NCBI RefSeq assembly: GCF_037094465.1
Contig: NZ_CP146609.1
Coordinates: forward strand, 1,861,501 to 1,925,500
Source of the DNA: Pseudodesulfovibrio sp. 5S69
GTDB taxonomy: Bacteria > Desulfobacterota > Desulfovibrionia > Desulfovibrionales > Desulfovibrionaceae
Length of the DNA stretch: 64,000 nucleotides
Direction of reading: 5' to 3'
Part shown: piece by piece, positions 52,800 through 64,000 of the stretch
Numbering within the stretch: position 1 is the stretch's first letter
How the letters are laid out: each line of letters begins with the position of its first letter
Program-made: the position numbers and the translations under genes
Notes under the pieces: generated by a model
The model's database searches: none
Told to the model about the DNA's origin: nothing
What the model saw: the letters and a program-made list of their open reading frames with translations, nothing else

Positions 52800-53507
52800 A
52801 TGCCTAAGCATGGAAAAAAATTCCGCAACGCCGTGGGTGATCGCGACACTGCCGTGCGTGTTGATGTCGAAGAGGGCGTGAAGGCCGCCGTTGCCGCCGC
52901 CTTCGCCAAATTCGACGAGACCGTCGACGTGGCCATCAACCTCGGCGTCGATCCCAAGTACTCCGATCAGATGATCCGTGGCGCCGTCTCCCTGCCCAAC
53001 GGGCTGGGCAAGGACGTTCGCGTCGCCGTCTTCTGTAAAGGGGAAAAGGAGAACGAGGCCAAGGAAGCCGGTGCCGATTACTACGGCTCCGACGAACTGG
53101 TCGAGAAGATCCAGTCCGGCTGGCTCGACTTCGACAAGGCCGTGGCCACCCCGGACATGATGGCCGTGGTCGGCAAGATCGGCCGCGTGCTCGGCCCCCG
53201 CGGCCTGATGCCCAACGCCAAGACCGGCACCGTGACCATGGACGTGGCCAAGGCCGTCAGCGAGCTCAAGGCCGGTAAGGTCGAGTTCAAGGTCGACAAG
53301 GCCGGCGTGTTGCACGCGCCGATCGGCAAGGTCTCCTTCGGTCCGGACAAGCTCCTGGAGAACCTGAAGGCCCTGCTGGACACCGTCATGCGCATGAAGC
53401 CTTCGTCCGCCAAGGGCACCTACATGAAGGCGTTGGCCGTTTCCTCGACCATGGGCCCGGGCGTCAAGATCGACCCCCTGACCGTCCGGAAGTTCCTGGA
53501 AGTCTAG
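52800..53507 (+). CDS. rplA: 50S ribosomal protein L1
   Basis: This 235-residue protein of the L1 stalk has [15 protein letters not shown] and the [14 protein letters not shown] to [10 protein letters not shown] end. In other bacteria L1 represses its own operon by binding the mRNA; no L1-type site was examined in detail here. Confidence 0.98.
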   Translation: MPKHGKKFRNAVGDRDTAVRVDVEEGVKAAVAAAFAKFDETVDVAINLGVDPKYSDQMIRGAVSLPNGLGKDVRVAVFCKGEKENEAKEAGADYYGSDELVEKIQSGWLDFDKAVATPDMMAVVGKIGRVLGPRGLMPNAKTGTVTMDVAKAVSELKAGKVEFKVDKAGVLHAPIGKVSFGPDKLLENLKALLDTVMRMKPSSAKGTYMKALAVSSTMGPGVKIDPLTVRKFLEV

Positions 53508-53521
53508 TTTTAATCAATTGA

Positions 53522-53645
53522 ATGCCGGACCCCTTCGGGGGTCCTGTAGATAATCGCACGGAAGGTTGAGTCAGAGACGGCAGGCGGGGTTGTGTCCCCT
53601 TAAACATCCTGCTCAGACAAAGCTTTGACCTGCTTTCCGGGCCGA
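53522..53645 (+). promoter_or_regulatory. Probable ribosomal protein L10 leader
   Basis: The 155-base gap before rplJ has a GGACCCCTTCGGGGGTCC tetraloop hairpin (near 53527-53545) and further pairing potential around GGCAGGCGGGGTTGTGTCCCC. This is the position where the L10(L12)4 complex binds to repress translation of rplJL in many bacteria. The assignment rests on position and general layout. Confidence 0.45.
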
Positions 53646-53662
53646 ACGACGAGGAGTGGTAG

Positions 53663-54184
53663 ATGAACAGGCAAGAAAAAGCCCAGATCATCGAGCAGCT
53701 GCACGAAAAAGCTTCGCGCGCCAGTATCGCCGTCGTCACCGATTTCAAGGGCATGTCCGTTGAGGAAATGACCCAGTTGCGCGCCAAGTGCTTCGAAATC
53801 GGCGTCGATTACCAAGTCGTCAAGAATACCCTGGCCCGGTTGGCTCTCAATGACACCGATCACGGTGTGTTGAGCGAACATCTGAAAGAGAACTGCGCCA
53901 TTGCGCTGGGTTACGACGATCCCGTCGCCCTTGCTAAGGCGTTGGCCGATTACGCCAAGACGAACAAGAAGTTCGCCATGCGTTTCGGTACTCTGGAAGG
54001 CCAGTTTCTTGACAGCGACGCAGTGAAGGAACTCTCCAAGATGCCCAGCAAGCCTGAGCTCTTGAGTTCCCTTCTCGGCACGATGCAGGCCGTACCTCGC
54101 AATTTCGTCTGTCTGTTCGCCAACATCGAGCGCAAGTTCCTGTATGCCTTGACCGCCATCAAGGAACAGAAGGAAGCCGCGTAA
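53663..54184 (+). CDS. rplJ: 50S ribosomal protein L10
   Basis: This 173-residue protein forms the base of the ribosomal stalk. [20 protein letters not shown] and [16 protein letters not shown] are typical N-terminal features, and the C-terminal helix binds L7/L12 dimers. GAGGAGTGG precedes ATG 53663. Confidence 0.97.
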   Translation: MNRQEKAQIIEQLHEKASRASIAVVTDFKGMSVEEMTQLRAKCFEIGVDYQVVKNTLARLALNDTDHGVLSEHLKENCAIALGYDDPVALAKALADYAKTNKKFAMRFGTLEGQFLDSDAVKELSKMPSKPELLSSLLGTMQAVPRNFVCLFANIERKFLYALTAIKEQKEAA

Positions 54185-54224
54185 ACAACAGGTTCAAAGC
54201 GAATCAATTTCAAGGAGATTTATC

Positions 54225-54611
54225 ATGGCTGATATCACTAAAGAACAGGTTGTCGAGTTCATCGGCAACATGACCGTCCTGGAACTGTCCGAATTCATCA
54301 AAGAGCTCGAAGACGTCTTCGGTGTCGAGGCTGCCGCCCCCGCCGCTGCCGTTATGGCTGCTCCCGCCGCCGGTGGCGACGCCGCCGCCGAGGAAGAGAA
54401 GACCGAGTTCGACGTCATCCTGAACGGTGCCGGCGGCAACAAGATCGCCGTCATCAAGGCCGTCCGCGCCATCACCGGCCTGGGCCTGAAGGAAGCCAAG
54501 GCTCTGGTCGACGAAGCGCCCAAGGCCCTGAAGGAAGGCGTGTCCAAGGACGAGGCTGACGAGGCTGCCAAGCAGCTGCAGGAAGCCGGCGCCGAAGTTG
54601 AAGTTAAGTAA
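54225..54611 (+). CDS. rplL: 50S ribosomal protein L7/L12
   Basis: This 128-residue stalk protein recruits translational GTPases. It has an N-terminal dimerisation helix pair, an Ala-rich hinge ([20 protein letters not shown]) and the C-terminal domain [26 protein letters not shown] precedes ATG 54225. Confidence 0.98.
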   Translation: MADITKEQVVEFIGNMTVLELSEFIKELEDVFGVEAAAPAAAVMAAPAAGGDAAAEEEKTEFDVILNGAGGNKIAVIKAVRAITGLGLKEAKALVDEAPKALKEGVSKDEADEAAKQLQEAGAEVEVK

Positions 54612-54634
54612 CTTCAACCTCTTAAGCTGACAAA

Positions 54635-54680
54635 GCAAAGAGCGCTCGCCCTCTCAAAAAGGGCGTTGCGCTCTTTGCTC
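54635..54680 (+). terminator. Hairpin between rplL and rpoB (partial terminator or attenuator)
   Basis: AGCAAAGAGCGC pairs with GCGCTCTTTGCT, with an inner GCCC/GGGC pair. The T run after it is poor, so only part of the transcripts would stop, as known for the rplL-rpoB gap in E. coli. Confidence 0.65.
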
Positions 54681-54697
54681 TGTATGTATATATAATG
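54667..54697 (+). promoter_or_regulatory. Candidate internal promoter for rpoBC
   Basis: TTGCGC (54667) with TATATA 17 bases on, or the overlapping perfect TATAAT at 54692-54697 with a 19-base spacer. It overlaps the 3' arm of the preceding hairpin. Confidence 0.35.
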
Positions 54698-54897
54698 GTT
54701 TAATCGCCTTTCGCTATTGGGTTCAGCGCTGTATGATGCAAATCTGCTCCTCGTCGGTGTGCCGGGTTTTTGGTTCCGGCTACAGCTTATCTACCCATTT
54801 TTCGCACCGGTCGCTCTAGCCGGCCGATGCGCCAGACAGAGGGCAAGGGCTCATTGCCCCGCGCCCCAACCATCAACCGCTCATGCATGAGGGTACA

Positions 54898-57800
54898 ATG
54901 GGTCAACTGAGAAAAAAATTCGGCAAAATCGTCAACACGCTCCCCATCCCGCACCTGCTGGAGCTTCAGGTGGATTCGTACAATCGTTTCCTCCAGGCGG
55001 ATACCCCGCCGGCCAGCCGGGGCGACTTCGGGCTCGAGGGCGTGTTCAGGTCCGTTTTTCCCATTGAAGATTTCAACAAGACCGCTAGCCTTGATTTCGT
55101 GTCCTATGAAATCGGCGAACCAAAATACGACGTCGATGAGTGCATCTCCAAGGGCCTGACCTTTGAGACGCCCATCCGTATCACCGTCCGTCTCGTAGTT
55201 TTTGACGTGGATGAAGAGACCGACAACCGCACGATTCGCGACATCAAGGAACAGGACATATACTTCGGGACGCTCCCGCTGATGACCGAGAAGGGCACCT
55301 ACGTCATCAACGGCACCGAGCGCGTCATCGTGAACCAGTTGCAGCGCTCCCCGGGCATCATCTTCGAGCATGACTCGGGCAAGTCCCACTCCAGCCGCAA
55401 GGTCCTCTATTCGAGCCGCATCATCCCCATGCGCGGGTCCTGGCTGGATTTTGACTTCGACCACAAGGACATCCTGTACGTCCGCATCGACCGCCGCCGC
55501 AAGATGCCCGTGACCATTCTGCTGAAGGCCATGGGGCTGTCGCGTGCCGACATTCTCGACTACTTCTACGACATCGAGTCCTACACCCTGCTCAAGACCA
55601 AGGTCACGCGCACGGTGGTGGCGGAGCAGTTCCGCAAGGAGCCCGCCTTTGCCGACGTCGAGGTGGACGGCAAGTCCATCCTCAAGAAGGGTACGGACAT
55701 CACCAAAGGCGCCTGGAAGAAGCTCATCCGCGCCGAGGTCAAGGCCATCGAGGTCGACCCCGACTCCCTGGTCGGCCAGTTCCTGGCGCGCGACATGGTC
55801 GACAAGAACGGCGAGGTCATCGCCGAGGCCGCCGAGGAACTGACCCCGGATCTGCTGGACAAGCTCCGCGACGCCAAGATCAAGGACCTGGACGTGCTGC
55901 ACACCCGCGGCATGGAGGTTTCGTCCTCCCTGCGCGACACCCTGCTGCTCGACAAGACCACGGACATGGAGTCCGCGCAGATCGAGATCTACCGCAGGCT
56001 GCGCCCCAGTTCCCCGCCCACGCCCGAGATCGCGGCCAGCTTCTTTGAGAACCTGTTCCGCTCCTCCGACTACTACGACCTGTCCAGCGTGGGCCGCTAC
56101 AAGCTCAACTCCCGTCTGAACCAGGACGTGGACCTGTCCATCCGCACCCTGACCAACGAGGACATCCTCCTCGCGGTCAAGGAACTCATGCGCCTCAAGG
56201 ACTCCCACGGCCCGGCGGACGATATCGACCACCTGGGCAACCGCCGCGTGCGCCCCGTGGGCGAGTTGGTCGAGAACCAGTACCGCATCGGCCTGGTCCG
56301 CATGGAGCGCGCCATCAAGGAGCGCATGTCCCTGCAGGAAGTGGCCACCCTGATGCCCCATGACCTGATCAACCCCAAGCCGGTTGCCGCGGTGCTCAAG
56401 GAGTTCTTCGGAACCTCCCAGCTCAGCCAGTTCATGGACCAGACCAACCCGCTCTCCGAGGTCACCCACAAGCGCCGCCTGTCGGCCCTGGGACCCGGCG
56501 GCCTGACCCGTGAACGTGCGGGCTTCGAGGTGCGCGACGTGCACACCTCGCACTACGGCCGCATCTGCCCCATCGAGACCCCGGAAGGTCCGAACATCGG
56601 CCTGATCGTCTCCCTGACCACCTACGCCAAGGTCAACGACTACGGGTTCATCGAGACCCCGTACCGCAAGGTGGTGGACAAGAAGATTACCGACGAGATC
56701 ACCTACATGGACGCCTCCAAGGAGGCCAAGGAAGTGGTGGCCCAGGCCAACGCTCCCCTGGACGAGAACGGCGTCTTCACCAATCCGCGCGTCAACGCGC
56801 GACTGGCGGGCGACGTCCAGCTGACCGCTGCCGAGGACGTCACCTGCATGGACATCAGCCCAAGCCAGACGGTCTCCATCTCGGCCGCGCTGATTCCGTT
56901 TCTGGAGCACGACGACGCCAACCGCGCGCTGATGGGCTCCAACATGATGCGCCAGGCCGTGCCGCTTCTCCAGGCCGAGGAGCCGCTCGTCGGCACCGAC
57001 ATGGAAGGCCCGGTCGCCCGCGACTCCGGGGCCTGCGTGCTGGCCAAGGAGGATGGCGTGATCCACTACGTGGACGCCGAGCGCATCATCATCAACTACG
57101 ACAACGGGCTGTTCCCCGACTCCGGCGGGTCCAAGCACTACGAGCTGCAGAAGTGGCACAAGTCCAACCAGAACTCCTGCTTCGGCCAGACGCCCCGCGT
57201 CCAGGTCGGGCAGCGGGTCAAGAAGGGCGACGTCCTGGCCGACGGCCCGGGCATCGACCACGGCGAACTTGCCCTGGGCAAGAACCTGCTGGTGGCCTTC
57301 ATGCCCTGGTGCGGTTTCAACTACGAGGACTCCGTGCTCATCTCCGAGCGCATGGTCAAGGAAGACGTGTACACCTCGATCCACATCGAGGAGTTCGAAC
57401 TCGTCGCCCGCGACACCAAGCTCGGACCCGAGGAAGTGACCCGGGACATCTCCAACGTCTCCGAGGAAATGCTTCGGAACCTGGACGAGTGCGGCATCAT
57501 CCGCATCGGTGCCCGGATCAAGCCTGACGACATCATGGTCGGCAAGATCACCCCCAAGGGCGAGACCCAGTTGACCCCGGAAGAGAAGCTGCTGCGCGCC
57601 ATCTTCGGCGACAAGGCCCGCGACGTGAAGAACACCTCGTTGAAGGTACCGCCGGGAATCTCCGGCACCATCGTCGACGTGAAGGTCTTCAACCGCCGCT
57701 CCGGCGAGAAGGACGACCGCACCAAGGCCATCGAGGACGCCGAACTGGCCGCCTTCGACGTCAAGGAGCAGAAGCACATCGCCGCCCTGACCGATGCGAT

Positions 57801-59028
57801 CCGCGAGAAGATCTGGACCGTGCTCGAAGGCGCCAAGCTGAAGAAGGACCTGGTCGGCCCCAAGAAGGCCACCCTGTGCAAGTCCGGTGAAGTCATCGAC
57901 CGCGAGGCGGTGGACGCCGTTCCGGTCAAGAAGCTCATCGGCCTGTTCGACCGCGAGGCCAACGACCAGCTCAAGCTGATTGCGGCCGACTATGAGCAGC
58001 AGGTTGCCTTCATCAAGAACATATATGACGTCAAACGCGAGAAGGTGACCGAGGGCGACGACCTGCCTCCGGGCGTGATCAAGATGGTCAAGGTCTACGT
58101 CGCGGTGAAGCGCAAGCTCTCCGTGGGCGACAAGATGGCCGGCCGTCACGGCAACAAGGGTGTCGTGTCCTGCATCCTGCCCGAAGAGGACATGCCGTTC
58201 TTCGAGGACGGCACCTCCATGGACATCGTCCTGAACCCTCTGGGCGTTCCCTCCCGTATGAATATCGGGCAGATCATGGAAACGCACCTGGGCATGGCCG
58301 GACGCAAGCTCGGCCAGCAGGTCCAGCAGATGCTCGAGGAGAGCGACAAGTCCCTCAAGGCCATCCGCGAGGAGGTCAAGTCCATCCTCGATACCGGCGA
58401 CATGAACGAGCTCATCGACTCCATGTCCGACGAGGAGTTCGTGGACGCGGTCAAGAAGCTCAAGAACGGCATCGTTGCCAAGACTCCGGTCTTCGACGGC
58501 GCCGCGGAAGAGGGCATCTGGGGCTGGCTGGAAAAGGCCGGTCTCGCCTCGGACGGCAAGTTCGTGCTCTACGACGGCCGCACCGGCGAACCGTTCCACA
58601 ACCGGGTCACCGTGGGCATCATGTACTATCTCAAGTTGCACCACCTGGTCGACGAGAAGATCCATGCCCGGTCCACCGGCCCGTACTCCCTGGTCACGCA
58701 GCAGCCTCTGGGCGGTAAGGCCCAGTTCGGCGGCCAGCGGCTGGGCGAGATGGAAGTCTGGGCGCTTGAGGCCTACGGCGCCGCCTATCTTCTGCAGGAG
58801 TTCCTGACCGTCAAGTCCGACGACGTCCAGGGCCGCGTGAAGATGTACGAGAAGATCGTCAAGGGCGACAACTTCCTGGAAGCCGGTCTGCCGGAATCCT
58901 TCAACGTCCTGGTCAAGGAACTCATGTCGCTGGGTCTGGACGTGACCCTGCACTACGAGGACCGCAAGCGTCCCGAGAGGCCGCAGCCTGCGGCCATCCC
59001 GGCGGGCCCCAAGCCGCTGGTGGACTAG
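54898..59028 (+). CDS. rpoB: DNA-directed RNA polymerase subunit beta
   Basis: This 1376-residue subunit has the conserved fork and rifampicin regions ([15 protein letters not shown], then [13 protein letters not shown]) and the C-terminal [13 protein letters not shown] and [23 protein letters not shown] 54898 is preferred because GAGGG lies 5 bases upstream and MGQLRKKFG is a normal start; ATG 54883 is an in-frame alternative adding five residues. The rifampicin-pocket residues look wild type. Confidence 0.99.
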   Translation: MGQLRKKFGKIVNTLPIPHLLELQVDSYNRFLQADTPPASRGDFGLEGVFRSVFPIEDFNKTASLDFVSYEIGEPKYDVDECISKGLTFETPIRITVRLVVFDVDEETDNRTIRDIKEQDIYFGTLPLMTEKGTYVINGTERVIVNQLQRSPGIIFEHDSGKSHSSRKVLYSSRIIPMRGSWLDFDFDHKDILYVRIDRRRKMPVTILLKAMGLSRADILDYFYDIESYTLLKTKVTRTVVAEQFRKEPAFADVEVDGKSILKKGTDITKGAWKKLIRAEVKAIEVDPDSLVGQFLARDMVDKNGEVIAEAAEELTPDLLDKLRDAKIKDLDVLHTRGMEVSSSLRDTLLLDKTTDMESAQIEIYRRLRPSSPPTPEIAASFFENLFRSSDYYDLSSVGRYKLNSRLNQDVDLSIRTLTNEDILLAVKELMRLKDSHGPADDIDHLGNRRVRPVGELVENQYRIGLVRMERAIKERMSLQEVATLMPHDLINPKPVAAVLKEFFGTSQLSQFMDQTNPLSEVTHKRRLSALGPGGLTRERAGFEVRDVHTSHYGRICPIETPEGPNIGLIVSLTTYAKVNDYGFIETPYRKVVDKKITDEITYMDASKEAKEVVAQANAPLDENGVFTNPRVNARLAGDVQLTAAEDVTCMDISPSQTVSISAALIPFLEHDDANRALMGSNMMRQAVPLLQAEEPLVGTDMEGPVARDSGACVLAKEDGVIHYVDAERIIINYDNGLFPDSGGSKHYELQKWHKSNQNSCFGQTPRVQVGQRVKKGDVLADGPGIDHGELALGKNLLVAFMPWCGFNYEDSVLISERMVKEDVYTSIHIEEFELVARDTKLGPEEVTRDISNVSEEMLRNLDECGIIRIGARIKPDDIMVGKITPKGETQLTPEEKLLRAIFGDKARDVKNTSLKVPPGISGTIVDVKVFNRRSGEKDDRTKAIEDAELAAFDVKEQKHIAALTDAIREKIWTVLEGAKLKKDLVGPKKATLCKSGEVIDREAVDAVPVKKLIGLFDREANDQLKLIAADYEQQVAFIKNIYDVKREKVTEGDDLPPGVIKMVKVYVAVKRKLSVGDKMAGRHGNKGVVSCILPEEDMPFFEDGTSMDIVLNPLGVPSRMNIGQIMETHLGMAGRKLGQQVQQMLEESDKSLKAIREEVKSILDTGDMNELIDSMSDEEFVDAVKKLKNGIVAKTPVFDGAAEEGIWGWLEKAGLASDGKFVLYDGRTGEPFHNRVTVGIMYYLKLHHLVDEKIHARSTGPYSLVTQQPLGGKAQFGGQRLGEMEVWALEAYGAAYLLQEFLTVKSDDVQGRVKMYEKIVKGDNFLEAGLPESFNVLVKELMSLGLDVTLHYEDRKRPERPQPAAIPAGPKPLVD

Positions 59029-59111
59029 GTCCGGACGATACAAGGTAATTGGCCCGGCCGGCCGCATGCGGCCGGCCGGGCATGAGATAACATTTAGAAT
59101 AGGGGATATCC

Positions 59112-63266
<4,155 letters not shown>

Positions 63267-63311
63267 TGCGGCCGAAATTAATAACTCGGCAGCGCTTGAT
63301 ATAACTGATTG

Positions 63312-63347
63312 AAAAAGTTGGAGAGGCCACGCCTCTCCAACTTTTTT
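63312..63347 (+). terminator. Terminator after rpoC
   Basis: AAAAGTTGGAGAGG pairs with CCTCTCCAACTTTT around CCACG, followed by a T run. It separates rpoBC from the str operon. Confidence 0.92.
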
Positions 63348-63392
63348 GCCGGGCGGGACCCAAAAGTACACACGCTCGCAGGGCGAAATGCC

Positions 63393-63421
63393 TTGACAAC
63401 GTTCGGGCGAATGAGGTACTT
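63393..63421 (+). promoter_or_regulatory. Candidate promoter of the str operon
   Basis: A perfect TTGACA (63393-63398) lies after the rpoC terminator and about 85 bases before rpsL. The -10 at 17-18 bases (GTACTT/TACTTG) is poor. Confidence 0.35.
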
Positions 63422-63482
63422 GCGGTCCTCTTTGCGCATGAATTGCGCACAGGTATCGTATTAACTAATGATTGGAGGATGA

Positions 63483-63854
63483 ATGCCCACCATTAACCAG
63501 CTCATCCGCAAGGGCCGCGAAGCGCAGCCCAAGCGGAAGAAAACCCCGGCCCTGATGGAATGCCCTCAGCGTCGAGGCGTTTGCACCAGAGTGTACACCA
63601 CGACCCCGAAGAAGCCGAACTCCGCGCTTCGCAAGGTCGCCCGTGTGCGCCTGACCAACGGCATGGAAGTCACCGCCTATATCGGTGGTGAAGGCCATAA
63701 CCTGCAGGAACACTCCGTGGTTCTGATCCGCGGCGGCCGTGTGAAGGACCTTCCCGGTGTCCGTTACCACATCGTTCGCGGTACCCTCGATACCTCCGGT
63801 GTCGACGATCGTCGCCGCGGCCGTTCCAAGTACGGCACCAAGCGCCCGAAATAA
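63483..63854 (+). CDS. rpsL: 30S ribosomal protein S12
   Basis: This 123-residue decoding-centre protein has [31 protein letters not shown] and [13 protein letters not shown]. Lys43 and Lys88, the positions altered in streptomycin-resistant mutants, are wild type. Asp89 is the known RimO modification site. GGAGG precedes ATG 63483. Confidence 0.99.
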   Translation: MPTINQLIRKGREAQPKRKKTPALMECPQRRGVCTRVYTTTPKKPNSALRKVARVRLTNGMEVTAYIGGEGHNLQEHSVVLIRGGRVKDLPGVRYHIVRGTLDTSGVDDRRRGRSKYGTKRPK

Positions 63855-63952
63855 GGTTATAGCTTTATTCGCAATGCCCGGGGTGGGATGACAAAGTAGG
63901 GCGGAGGCTGCCCGAAATAATGTCCCCCCGGCCGAAATTCAAGGAGAAAAAA

Positions 63953-64000
63953 ATGCCTCGTAAAGGTCCTGTCGCCAAGCGGCAGATCCTGCCGGATCCC
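63953..64000 (+). CDS. rpsG: 30S ribosomal protein S7 (partial, cut by the window end)
   Basis: Only the first 16 residues are present (MPRKGPVAKRQILPDP), matching the S7 N-terminus. AAGGAG precedes ATG 63953. It follows rpsL by about 100 bases, the usual str-operon order. Confidence 0.93.
   Translation, partial: MPRKGPVAKRQILPDP

Noticed and set aside
54787..59067. A 1426-residue open frame on the strand opposite rpoB, and a 1411-residue one opposite rpoC (59136-63371)
   Set aside because: These are mirror frames of strongly biased G+C-rich codons; they show no domain, have repetitive His/Val/Leu/Gly/Asp composition, and lie fully antisense to certain genes.

Overview
The window is a G+C-rich chromosome segment from an anaerobic, Gram-negative delta-type bacterium, most likely a member of the Desulfovibrionaceae (Desulfovibrio/Pseudodesulfovibrio-like). 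The main pointers are a periplasmic CbiK-type cobaltochelatase at the head of a B12-riboswitch operon (an arrangement I associate with Desulfovibrio), [NiFe]-hydrogenase maturation genes hypD-hypE, Kdo/LPS genes, and the rpoB/rpoC/EF-Tu protein sequences. I ran no database search, so the genus is an inference. I see no phage, transposase or CRISPR array; nearly all of the window is chromosomal core with a few accessory spots.

Layout. 1-6.8 kb: grpE-dnaK, an LpoA-like lipoprotein, gatC-gatA. 6.8-17 kb: a small membrane protein, mnmA, a Gly-rich TPR lipoprotein, then a run of + strand genes (mtaB, DUF4416, yicC, remA-like, gmk, pyrF, a TPR protein, an HDOD protein, recJ). 17-21.3 kb: a tightly overlapping - strand operon: ASKHA/2Fe-2S corrinoid-activator-like protein, Rsm22-like protein, lipB, lipA. 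21.3-24.3 kb: the most accessory-looking part, with an alpha/beta hydrolase, a dead fragment of a second cbiK, a strikingly AT-rich stretch and two tandem paralogous methyltransferases. 24.3-29.9 kb: a - strand cobalamin operon (periplasmic cbiK, permease, ATPase, binding protein, cobI, cytoplasmic cbiK) behind a cobalamin riboswitch with its own terminator and a promoter that overlaps the cheA stop codon. 29.9-32.8 kb: a split chemotaxis kinase (receiver; HPt-STAS; P3-P4-P5 core). 32.8-36.8 kb: trmH, tsaC-type gene, a sigma-54 promoter with a possible small RNA, a Nudix hydrolase, pdxA, gmhB. 37-42.7 kb: a six-gene - strand operon (HD hydrolase, ddl, waaA, kdsB, carA, TPR protein). 42.8-49.2 kb: an orphan membrane protein, hypD-hypE, cheV, a dus gene and a periplasmic binding protein. 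49.4-64 kb: tRNA-Thr/Tyr/Gly/Thr, tuf, rpmG, tRNA-Trp, secE, nusG, rplKAJL, rpoBC, rpsL and the start of rpsG, the classic ancestral order.

Points most worth a second look: rpmG (L33) carries an apparent one-base deletion; a cbiK remnant and the intact cbiK lie as direct repeats around the twin methyltransferases; the cheA-like kinase has lost its phosphorylatable P1 domain, which sits in the neighbouring gene fused to a STAS domain; a dispersed repeat family occupies tail-to-tail gene junctions; a roughly 109-nt imperfect hairpin lies near cheV; and a sigma-54 promoter faces a hairpin with no obvious gene.
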